Positions 24,084 to 34,644 of a DNA stretch of 64,000 bases are shown one piece after another; position 1 is the first letter of the stretch; each line of letters starts with the position of its first letter. This DNA comes from Zopfochytrium polystomum (lineage: Eukaryota > Chytridiomycota > Chytridiomycetes > Chytridiales > Chytridiaceae): contig JAIVFJ010000082.1 of assembly GCA_025765615.1 (NCBI GenBank), positions 186,001 through 250,000 of the forward strand, in the 5' to 3' direction. A program made the position numbers and the translations under genes. The notes under the pieces were generated by a model, which was not told where the DNA came from, did no database searches, and saw only the letters and a program-made list of their open reading frames with translations.

Positions 24084-24654
24084 TTGCCTCCCACGCTTGC
24101 GCCTCTTCTTCTCTGGGGGCAAGTAGTGGCGGTGGGGGCGTAGAGCAGGACCGGGTGTAAACTTCACGCTCTCTAACGTCAACGGGGGTTTGTTTTGGCT
24201 TTGCCCTGTCCAAGTCACGGGCGTGGCTGCCACAAGAATGCTCCCTGTTCGTGAGAACAACCTGTCTCACGCTCTCTATTTACCATTTACCTCTTTCATG
24301 ACACAACTTCCCCGTATGTTGGTCGTGAGGCCTTACACTGCTTGTAAGAGTGATATCTTCCATTTTTATTCTCACGTGCGCTGACCATTCCTGTCCCTAC
24401 TTGACTATTTCGCTTGAATTGTTGCACCTTGGCCTTCTTTGTCTGTCATTTACTCAACTGTCGGTGGGCGTTATACATGTGTGTTCGGAAACGGCCCCAC
24501 AACGACGTCCCGCGGCTTATTTTTGAAGGTCTCAACCGAAAACCAAAAAAGAAAAAATAATGGGTTTTTCTCCCCACAGTCCAGCCGGCCGGCATTCGCC
24601 TGGCGGTTTTGCCGGTGGACTAATGCAATCGCAAATAATTGATAAGAACGAGAG

Positions 24655-24692
<38 letters not shown>

Positions 24693-25302
24693 TGAGACAG
24701 ACAAACAGGAAACTGAGAGAGAGAGAGGAGGGAAGCGAAGGGGCAGAGCGGACGGCGGTGGAGTGTGGCGGCAAGATGTATTCATCATGGCTGCAGTGGA
24801 GGATCATTCTGACATGCAGCGGACAGGCAGACAAACAGAGCAACCAAAGGCTCCACCATATAGAGAGGCTGACACACAGACAGACAGAAGTCCCGGAAAT
24901 TACCTTCCTGCAGCAGGTAGGACAGACCAGATTTTTGCACTTTCTGCCATATGGCAGCTGTGCAAACCAAACAAACAACAATTATTCATTGCCTGTTTCT
25001 TCTTTTTTTCTTTTTTTCTTTTCCTTCTTCTTTCTTTCCCACCCAGCAGCGCCAGCCAATCCAAAAAATAAAAATATTTAATAGTTTTGCCTTTTGTTTT
25101 TTTGTTTCTTTCCCAGAAAGATTCCGCTCCCCGACTCCGATCCCGCGGGGTGGTGGGTGTTGGCAGTTCAGCCCCAGCCAGCTTCTGACGCCCGAGCAGA
25201 CAGAGAGACAGGTGGAAAATGGAGCGTGGGACAAATCTCAGAGAGAGAGAGAGACAGAGAAACAGGGACAGAGAGAGAGAGAGAAGAGGGTAGTGTGTGT
25301 GC

Positions 25303-25333
<31 letters not shown>

Positions 25334-25414
25334 AGTGTGTGGCCTTGACGGGGGAGCCAGCCAGGAGGAATTGTGACGAGACAAACCCCTTATGTCACTC
25401 TTGCGGTGGTGGGG

Positions 25415-25507
<93 letters not shown>

Positions 25508-25790
25508 CCTCTCTCTCTCTGCTCTCCTCTCGTCTCCCCCGTCCCTCCATCATCATCATCATCATCATCATCTTCGCCGTCATCCATCAATATAACACAC
25601 CGCCCCCGATTCCCGACAAAAATATCATCTCTCCTTCGTTCGCCCACCCCACGCACCCTCCCTTCTGCCCCGCTCGCTGGCGTCAACACCACGCCGTCAA
25701 ACGGTAAACTCTCTCTCTCTCTGTCTCTCGCTTGCTCGTCACTTTACCGTTCTCGCTCTTTCCAGCACAACTTTCACAGTATCGTCCTCT
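22877..25790. repeat. Long microsatellite-rich intergenic region
   Basis: About 2.9 kb without a convincing gene. Tracts include (GT)n at 24034-24082, (GA)n at 24655-24688, GA-rich DNA at 25237-25286, (GT)n at 25292-25336, (CT)n at 25419-25514 and (ATC)n at 25551-25573. A short ATG frame at 23676 is followed at once by a donor-like GTGAGT, but I could not join it to a downstream exon. Open frames here are SLSLSL, CVCVCV or RERERE artefacts of the repeats. Confidence 0.7.
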
Positions 25791-28746
25791 CATGCACCGT
25801 AGCAGCAGCAGCAGCAACAACAACAACAACAACAACAACAACAACCACGACTCGACCGGAGGGGGGGTCGGCGCCGTTGATGGCGACGGCGGCGGCGGCG
25901 GCGGCGCTGGCGAGGGCGGCAGTGGCGACGAGGACAGCGGCGGCGGCAACGCCAGCCGCGAGCGCGAGGTCGGTCGCAAAGAGGCACATGCCAGTTCTAG
26001 CGAACAAACGGACCCCCTCCCCCCACAGCCTGCAGAGAAGAGGAAGAAGAGGAAGAAGAAGATCAAGAAGAAAAACAAAGAAAAGAAGAGGAGAAAGCAC
26101 TACTCGACTCCCGCCCTCGCGTCGCTACCACTATCTATGTCTCCCGTCTGTGCCATCTCTCTCTCTCTCTCTCTCTCTCACTCTCTCTCTCTCTCTCTCC
26201 TGTAATATCTCTCTCTGTCTCGACCCCCACTTTCTCTCCTCCCTCCCTCTTTCTCGCTCTCTCTTCCCCCTTAATTTTTTTTTAGGTTTTTTTTTTTTTT
26301 TTTGTTCTCACGCTGTTCCCATCCTTGCTCAAGAAAAGCAGTCCTGATCGCGCATGGGCTCACCTTTCCCAGCAGCAGCAAGAGCAGCAGCAGCAACTAA
26401 CCCAACAAATACCACCACCACTACCACTTCAAGTAAATACACGGCATGAACTGCCGCCTTCGTACGGCCGTCACTTTGCGCAACCGCAGCCGCAAACCAC
26501 CCCACTCAAGCCGGCAGCCACTCAACTTCAGCAGCGCGCCTTAGTCGAAAACACCTTAGCACAGGACTCTTCGCTTTCCCGCCGCGAAGCAACTCACGGG
26601 CCCCTTCTCCGGAACTACACCGACCACCAGCATCACCAGCACCACCAACACCACCACCACGATCACTTCCGCCCCATCCACAGCCAAGAGCACCACCACG
26701 AGCACTCTCGGCTCGAGCCACAACGTTTACCGTCCAGCGAGTACAGGCTGCACCAAGAGAGGCACGCGACGCCGCACGGGATCCACGACATTCCACCAAC
26801 CACTCACTACCATGCGCAATCGGCGACAGACTCCGCCGTGCACTCTCCAGCGGTGCCTTTTTCTGATTTGCAGAGCTCGTGGTGGGGCCTGCCTCTTCGT
26901 GGCGAGCCGCCCACCGTAGCAGCAGCACTTGCACCACCACAACCACCAGTGCCGCAGCGGAGATTTGAACTTGTTGTAAGACAGCAGCCCACGCGTGCTC
27001 GGATGCGCGGCTTCTCGGACACGAAGGACCGGCGACTTTTGTAAGTGGCCATGGCCGATATTCCTCATAGTCGGTGATGTCTCTTTCTTTCATCGACTCT
27101 TCTCGCCAGCGCGATGAGGAATCGCTCTCTTCCGTCTGTTGTTTTTTGTTTCTCTTGTTTCTCTCTCTCCCTCTCTCTCTGGCCTTCATCACGGGCGTAT
27201 CCTCCTCACGAGGTGCAAACAACCCCTATCCCAATGTTCTATTCGTGGCCGGTGTCAAAGTGAATCGAAACACTTGGTGGCGTCGCGATTTCACAGCTTA
27301 TTTTCCGTGGGTGGGATAACCCGGTTATTTGGTCTGACCCGACCCCGTCGTTAGGGATCCACCGCCAATACTTCAACTGTTCGTGCGTCAAGGGAAAGAT
27401 CAAGAGCGCACTCGGGCTTCAAGGTGCTTCACACGAATATCCTGCTTTTCGTATGCGCTCACTCGCATCTGTTCTGAATTCAATCTTTACATAAACAGTC
27501 TTGCCGACTGTGCCACTTTGGTGTGTCACGCGTCGTTGTGGTCGCCCAACGGTCTGGAAGACCGCAGTGTCGTTTCCAATCCTCGCAGCGGCGGCAGCAA
27601 CAGCAGTGGGGCTCGCAGCGCAACGCCCGCATCACAACGTCATCATCATCAGCACACCGCTCGACAAACTCCAGGCGCTCCTTACTCGGACCCAACCGCT
27701 CCGTCGTTCTCATCATCGAAGCACCCCCACAAAACCCACTTGAATCAGCCAGCTGGTGGCTCCACATCGCCCCCTCGATATATGGACCCCTGGAGTGGAT
27801 CACAGTATCATCCGCAGTTCTCAGCCGTTCCGGACTGGCGCTCAGTCGACGGAGCGCATCCAGTCTACGCACAAACTTCAGGGGAGACAAACGTTCCACC
27901 AACCCCGCCTAGACCTCATCAGGCGTCCAGCAGCTCCTACCAATCGCATTTGTATGTAAAACCAGAACACAACGCTTCGACTTCCCCTACTCGCACGTCT
28001 GGATCAAAGTTGTCGTCGACTGCGACCCGACGGTCTGGCAGTTCCGGCTCCCGATCGGGCGGCTCGGCAGCGAAACGCCAGGGTCCCAGCAATTGTGGGG
28101 TCCCTAGTGGTGCAGTGCTTACAACTAACAGACCTGGACGGCACTGAAGGAGTATTTTTTATTTTCTACGATCTATCTATTCGGACGCAAGGGCCGTATC
28201 GTCTTAAATTCACACTTATTGACGCAAACACGTCAGTGCATTTTTATTCCGGTCGACCTGCTGTTCAATTTTGTCTTGACGCCCACCTTCAAAAAAAAAA
28301 AAAAAAAAAAAAAAAATCCTCAACAGAACTGCTGGGTTTTCAACAGCAAAAGCAGTCGCATGGACGGACGTTTTTGAGGTCTTTTCGCCAAAGGCGTTTC
28401 CAGGAATGACTGGTGGGTGATTGGTTACGTGCAAGCCGCTTACCCAGAATCCATCTTTTTCTACCTTCCTCCCTTCACTTGCACCGACCCCTCCATTCCC
28501 TTTCACTGGGCCGCGCAGAGTCGACCGAGCTCTCCCGCGCGTTCGCGCGTCAAGGCGTTCCACATCCACATCCGCAAGGAGTACGGCTCGAGCCGCGAGC
28601 CGCTCGCGCCCCAGATCCCGCTGGACCCGCGCGTCGCGAACATCCGGGACTTTACCCAGAACAGTGAGGATGAAGACGGCCGCGGCGGCCGCGGCGGCGC
28701 GGGGGACGACGATGACGACGACGGCGACGGCGACGGCGACGGTTGA
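25791..28746 (+). CDS. Velvet-domain regulator (VelB-like, domain split by an insert), with an apparent frameshift
   Basis: Supported exons: 26373-27040, 27355-27423, 27499-27951, 28082-28231, 28327-28412, 28519 to 28667 or 28746. The velvet domain is clear: FELVVRQQPTRARMRGF, KDRRLLDPPPILQLFVR, CATLVCHASLWSPNG, IVGSLVVQCLQLTDLDGTEG, FYDLSIRTQGPYRLKF, WTDVFEVFSPKAFPGMTE and STELSRAFARQG. A Ser/Pro-rich insert of about 130 residues between VCHASLWS and IVGSLV recalls VelB. Velvet proteins are fungal NF-kappaB-like DNA-binding regulators of development and secondary metabolism. Gln-, His- and Pro-rich sequence precedes the domain. The true 5' end is uncertain. A candidate first exon at 25791 encodes Ser/Asn/Gly runs and a basic KRKKRKKKIKKKNKEKKRR nuclear signal. 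In the last exon the conserved continuation HIHIRKEYG lies in another frame (see findings). Confidence 0.82.
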
Positions 28747-29223
28747 CGACGGGTGCGGCGGCGGCGATGGTGGAGCGGGTGCGGGAGCCGGCGAGAGGGC
28801 GACGATCGACGGCGCCGCCAACGCAACTGCGGGATGACAGTCTAAGGGCAGGAGGCGTGGTGCAAGCGCTCCTGCCCTGAGGAAGTTGAGGAGGGGGGGG
28901 AAGAGAATGCGTGCCTTGAGACAATAAACCGGAGCGGGGCTCGCTGCAAACCCTTGCGCTACATTCTACGCGTTACCCCATTCACCAAACATCTCCCTAA
29001 TCAGGTACTAATGATCAGGTGACAAGGGCATGAGAAGCTGTTGTCTGTTTATGTATTCAATGTCGAGAGAGAACACAGACAGGAGAAACACCCAGACATG
29101 GGGGAAAAAAAAAGAAGAAAAAAAAAAAAGAAAAAAAAAAGACAAAGCCCAGCGAAACAACACCAAGACCATCGCATTTCCCGAATCATCGCCTCCCCAA
29201 CGAAACGCAGGTAGGGTCCATTT
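28747..29223. other. Convergent intergenic region
   Basis: Between the velvet gene (+) and the uridine kinase/UPRT gene (-). It has an AATAAA at 28923 and A-rich runs (29104-29141). No gene recognised. Confidence 0.4.
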
Positions 29224-32200
29224 CTAAGAGGTGCCAAAGTACCGGTCGCCAAAATTACCTGGATGAGGTCCAATAAAAAGAAGAAAGATGGAGAGACCGG
29301 TAGAGAAGGAAAACAAAAGGTGATTCTCGTTAGACGTCGCACGCATTGAAAGCAAAAGAAAAGTCTGCGAGGCGGGGGTCCCACCCATCACCCCTCGCGC
29401 CTTCCCCACCTCCCTTCCCCCACGTTGAAACGAACCAAATCCAGGTATAATGTGGTACTGCTCGTTCAACTCTGGGTCGACCTGGCTCGTCACGATGCGG
29501 ACGTTTGGGAAAGCCTTTGCGATCGCGTGCAGCCCCGGCGGCGCAGCGAGCAGCGTGAGGAATATGATGTTTTCCTTCCAAGACGTAGTGTTTTTTTTTT
29601 TTTTTTGTTTTTTTTAAAGGGGCCGACGAGTGTTCGTCAAGAGAAGTGAGGGAGAGCATGGGCGTGGTGTGGTCGGCAGAGAAATGTTAACGAGTTGTTC
29701 ATAGAGGGAGAGAAAAAGAAAGGATGCAACCGGGCCCGTATTCCCTTCTCCTCACACGCTGCTATCACGCACCCAACCCGTCCCTCTCCGCCGGCGCGAA
29801 AGGGCGAAATAAGAAAAAAAATAAGGGGAAAAAAAAAAAAAAAAAAAAAAAAAACCCCCGCCGTCCCCAAACCTGCGGCACTTTGTGGTCCAAAATCACG
29901 CGAATCGCCATCAGCGCGGCGGCGCCCGTGGCGATGGTCGCGTCCGTGATCAGCACGTGCCGGTCGTCAATGTCCGACGGCAGCTTGCAGTAGTGCAGCT
30001 GCGGCTCGCCCGTCTTGGAGTCGGTCTGGATCAGGATCTTGCCCAGCGGTATGTCCTTGACCACCTGCCGCAGCCCGCGCTCCATCGTCGCCCCGCTGCG
30101 GATGATCGAGACGCCGCATACCTGGGGGGGAAGAAGGAGAAGGTGTTCAAGGCAGAGAAGGAGGTCAGATAGTTCAGCTCGGGCGCCGCCAGGTACCGCA
30201 AGTAATCCAAAGTCTATCTCCCCCCGTTCCTCCCCTTCGTATAATCCTTCTTTTTTTTTTTGGCCTTGCCTTGGGAGTGAACACTTTTCCGTGATACGCT
30301 GCACCCGTCGGCGTTGTGATGTCAATGTCGCCGTATGGTAGTTCCGTCAAGCCCCTGCACCCGAGACGCAAAGAAAGGAGGTAAAAAAAAAAAAAGAAGG
30401 GGTTGAGCTGGGGCATGATCACCTGTTTAAAGACTTACAAACCTCTCAACGACTAGGCGAGACAGCCTGGCAGCGTAGAACGCAAAGTCGTCCTAAAAGT
30501 GGCGACGGGTGAGGTGCGCTGCACATTGATGGATTCAAACAATGGGGCCAGCATATTTACGCGGGAAGTTTCTACGTCTCGAATGAGAGTCATGACGGCC
30601 TGGCATCGATTAAAAATTTCCTGATTTAGTGTGAAGGCAACGGGTTTGAGTCGGATTGGTTTGCCGGTGCACCTTCGTTTCGGGTTTTGGATCCAAGACA
30701 ATGACCGAAGGCGGAAGCTCCTTTGAAACCGGCTGGCTGGCCAACTCCCTCCGCAAGGTGAGACCGCGAGAGTTTAGCTCGCGGATGACTTTTTTCGTAA
30801 TAAGATCGATGGCCGCTATAAAGTTTGGAACAGTCGGTAAACTTATCCCCACGCACAATGCAGTAGCAACGCTGGACTGACCAACGTTATCCAGCCCACG
30901 TGGAATGATTACTGCGATGAAAAGAGAAACGCGCGGGGTGGAAGGAGAGTGAGTAAAAGAAGTTTAACAGCGTTGCTCTCGTCATTGTCAACTCAACACG
31001 AAATCTACCATCGGCATGGGTCATGGTGCGGGAAATGTATTCGTCGAACGCCGGCTTGACAAACTTGCGGTACTGGTTGAGCACGCCGTGGACGTCGCGA
31101 CCGCGCTCCGCAATGTCCCGTTTCACTGTGAGAGTAGCCCGTCAACTCATCGTTTAGAAAGGACGGCGGGTCGGTGGGCCGTTGGTGGGAACAAGCCTCC
31201 CCCACAAGCCGCTTCGCGCTCCCCGCACAATGGTTCGACTCACGTCGGCGCGCAAGGCGAACGTCGGCGTCCGTATCGACAAACAGCATCAGGTCCATGA
31301 TGCTGCGAACTTTGGCATCGTGCAGCGCAAAGATGCCTTCGAAAATAATAACGTTTGCGCCGTACACCGGAGTCGTCCTCGCAAGGCGGGAGTGCGTCGA
31401 AAAGTCGTAGACAGGAACGTCCACTTTCACGCTGTTGCAAGAACAAGGCCGTTACCGGGCGATGCGAATTATGCCTCGGATTTAATTACGGACGAACGAA
31501 CCCTTTCTTCAGGTTCAACAGCGTCTCGTACAAAATGTCAAAGTCGAAAGCGTTGGGATGATCAAAATCGTAGTTGTTTTTGTACGCTTCAGCGATCTGC
31601 TCCTTGGTCAAGCTCTTGTAGAAGCTGTCCATTTGGAGGAGGACAACCTGTTCTGAGCGCACGCACAATGCCGTTAGAGCGGTGTCTGCAGAAAAGCCGT
31701 TCGCGGAACGCAAAACCAAACACGGACCCACGGGACGCCCAGCTGGGTGATGATGCGATGAGATACGGACGTCTTTCCGCTGGCAGAACCTCCGCCGATG
31801 CCGATAATGTACGGCTGGCTGGGCTTCCCATCGAGGGAGTACCAAGGAAACCTATAAATGTATTGTGATGGTTGATCTCGAGTGAGGATCCAGCGAAGAG
31901 GGCCGAGCGCAACCAAAATCAGGCAGCGTTGCAAGGCAAGTGTGTTACGAAGGCGCATAGATGAAAGCAGGGGAGCGGGATGACGGCGGGAACGTGTGGG
32001 CTCGCTCGTGACGCACCTCCCCTTCTCCATTTGCCGTTGAGCGATAAGGAAAAAAAGCAATAGGAAAAAAGAGAAAAGGCAAGATATTATCATCGTCACA
32101 CAAAAACAAGAAAGAAATGCAATGCGACCCAACCTACGCAGTCGGGGGTGGTGGCGGTGGAACCGAAGAGGTGCTTCCCCTTTCTCTGCAAGGGGAACTG

Positions 32201-32241
32201 CGCTGGTCTTCCAGCCGTTTTCTCCGGAAAAGCTTCGTCAT
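29224..32241 (-). CDS. Bifunctional uridine-cytidine kinase / uracil phosphoribosyltransferase-like protein
   Basis: Thirteen exons (minus): 32241-32138, 31851-31728, 31647-31502, 31431-31244, 31125-31009, 30911-30882, 30815-30673, 30620-30561, 30492-30443, 30354-30270, 30121-29873, 29574-29436, 29258-29224. They sum to 1470 nt (489 aa). The kinase half has the P-loop [64 protein letters not shown] and ADVIIPRG. The UPRT half has [56 protein letters not shown] and [16 protein letters not shown]. The fusion (as in UCKL1) serves pyrimidine salvage: uridine or cytidine to the monophosphate with ATP. The UPRT half may be degenerate, as in the animal proteins. The intron after exon 10 uses a GC donor (AAG|GCAAGG). 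The start at 32241 is the first Met that keeps the kinase frame. Confidence 0.92.
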
Positions 32242-32302
32242 GATCTGGTCGAGCTCCGAAAATGGGGGCTTGTCCCGTTGAGACTGGCCCTGCTCTCTTG
32301 GG

Positions 32303-33967
32303 TTAGGATGGCCCAGCCTTTGCTGTGCGGAGGGAGAGGAGTGAGGACAGTTTCTTCACGAGGGTGCGCCGCTCAGGCGGCTTTATTGGTTCCTTTGTAA
32401 ACGCCGAGAAACTTCCATCCGGATCGTAGTCGACCGACAGCGTGTCGCCCACGTTCGGAGAACTTGAGGACCGGCTGCCCCTCATCTCGATGGACGAGGA
32501 CCCCTCACTGCTTGGGGATTGTATGAGATTCGCGTTGGAGCCGTTCCGCCAAAAAATGTCCTGCAAACCGGGCGGTGGACCCATGTAGCCCCCGCGAGCC
32601 CTGCTCATCTGCGTTTCCAAGGCGAGAATGTGTTGCGCGATGAATATTGGCATGGCCGCAGCCGCAAGAGCGTCATGGCTCACACGCGACGAGGCGGATG
32701 AGCGTGGAGACATCGGTGATGCACCGCGTGATACTGTGCCCTGCTCTGGTGACCGACCGATCGCAGTGTCCGATCCGCTTCCCATGTAGTTGGAGCTGTC
32801 CGATGACCTGACGGTCGGAGGGCGGTCTCCTAATCCGCCGCCTTGGTCGCCCAGAATTCCGCGGCTGCGTATCTCGCCATCACGGCGCTCAGCAGCGGCA
32901 GCTGCGACTACCCGCTCGAACTCGGCCCTTCGCATGCGAGCCGCCATCCTATCGTAAGCTGCGAGAATGCCGCTTCGGCGATTCTCAAAGTTGTCTCTGT
33001 CCATTACCACGCCGGCAGATGAGGATCCTGTGGAAGATGACGCGCGAAACCCAAAGGCGTCGCCTCTGGTGTGTGCGTGGTCGGGCTCCGTTGGGCGAGA
33101 AAGCAAGTCGAATCCTCCTTCGCCATCAAGGACGGTGCGGGAAAGAGTCGATAGGCTTGAAAACGAGGGATTGTCGGCGGACCACCTGTCATCCAATTCG
33201 CTAACTATGGCGGATGTTGACTGAAATGTGTTGTGCTCAACCGATGAGCGAGAATACTATAGAGCAAGAAACATGTCAAATGAGTGAATGACGTGGCTCA
33301 AATTGCATTCCAGGCTCACCATGTCGACAAAAGACGCGTATCCGATCGAAACGACACTAACAACATCGAGTGAAGCCTGCCTTGACTCCATTTGGACGCC
33401 TGCCAGACGGGGATGGTCGAAGGAGGACGACATCGCTTCGGAAGAAGATCGTGAGTACCTTGTGACGCTTGCCGTGCTTAACCCGTTCCATTCGCCAACA
33501 GCATCCACTGCCACATTGCGACGACCAAGCAGACCAACCGCGGTTTGTGGGGAGGAAGGAGGGGTGAATTCTGACAGATTGGCAGCGTACGCGCTGCCTG
33601 GGGTGCCGCGATGGAGATGGTGATGGGTTTTGTACTGGAATACAAGTTGTGAGGCACTGCCTGCCGAGGGAACAGAGCCTTGGTGCGGCTGAGAACTCGA
33701 GAAAGCAACCTGGATGGGGCTCACGAGCGTTGCGAATAACCGCCGTCGGGTTTGAAGTGCGGGGGGAGGGCTGCCAATGGCGTTGGGCAAGCTGGCAGGT
33801 GTAAGCGGGGCGTTGTGTACAGGCGGTGCAGTTGAATCAGATTGCCTCTCGTGTGCGTCCGACTGGAACCGCTCATGGTTGTCGCAGTCATCTAGCTCTT
33901 GGTCGTCCCAGGAGCACGCTCCGTCTGACACAGCTGCCTCGGGCTGTCGAGTGCCTTGGCGGTCCAT
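32303..33967 (-). CDS. Ser-rich protein of unknown function
   Basis: Two exons (minus), 33967-33320 and 33220-32303, give 1566 nt (521 aa) in frame. I recognise no domain. The N-terminal third is acidic and Asp/Gln-rich. The middle carries Ser-rich blocks (SRSSSEAMSSS, SSTGSSSAG) and a helical, charged segment (AYDRMAARMRRAEFERVVAA). The C-terminus is basic (KEPIKPPERRTLVKKLSSLL). It resembles a disordered signalling or cytoskeletal adaptor, but this is only composition. Its stop is just 61 nt before the predicted start of the downstream kinase/UPRT gene on the same strand. Confidence 0.6.
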
Positions 33968-34092
33968 TGACTATCTCTGACCTCGTGCCTTGTTGAGGGG
34001 GTTGTTTGGAGTGGAAGAATAATGAGGCCGAAGAACGAACTGACTCGCTGTATGTATTTTGTGGGCGAACAACAGAGAGGCTGGCCACGACT

Positions 34093-34129
<37 letters not shown>

Positions 34130-34165
34130 TCTCTCTCTCTCTCTCACTCTCTCTCACTCTCACTC

Positions 34166-34250
<85 letters not shown>

Positions 34251-34644
34251 ATCTCTGCCTCGTCTCGTCTCTCTCTGCACATTCCCCGTCATCCATGACG
34301 TGGTCAATTTGCAACACTGCTTAAGTCTTCGAATAAAAAGGTGCCCAAGCAGAGGCCTTCGAAGAAGTAGAACATTCGATATTGTCTGGGATAATGCCCT
34401 CGCGAGATCAACGCGACATTTTAGAAAAAAGAAAGAAAAAAGGAAGCAAGAAGGCGACGATGTGCGAGGCATTTTTGGCGGCGCCGGAGAACGAATGTAT
34501 CCAAAATAAAGAGCAGAGCACGAAAAATGGTAAGCGGGAAAAAGGAAGGTGGAAAGAATGCCACCGCGTACGTTCGTAAATAAAGGAAGAGTTTATATCA
34601 AAATTTCAATTCAGAAAACGAAGAAAGGAAAGCTTCGTCAGACA
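33968..34644. repeat. Intergenic region with compound (CA)n-(CT)n microsatellite
   Basis: A CA repeat (34098-34128) passes directly into CT repeats (34131-34252) with sparse interruptions. The tract lies upstream of the Ser-rich gene and downstream of the lipase gene. No coding sequence is seen. Confidence 0.85.

Noticed and set aside
24000..26250. Long open frames with SLSLSL, CVCVCV, RERERE or HTHTHT runs
   Set aside because: They are translations of dinucleotide repeats. A dinucleotide repeat is open in all frames and gives alternating residues.
26373..26700. CAG/CAC repeats read as a CRISPR-like or tandem array
   Set aside because: They encode Gln/His runs in the velvet reading frame, with no spacer-repeat structure.
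28095..28409. Frame running from the velvet strand into the poly-A tract (QKKKKKKK)
   Set aside because: Splicing at 28232/28326 removes the poly-A and restores the conserved WTDVFEVFSPK strand. The poly-Lys is intronic.
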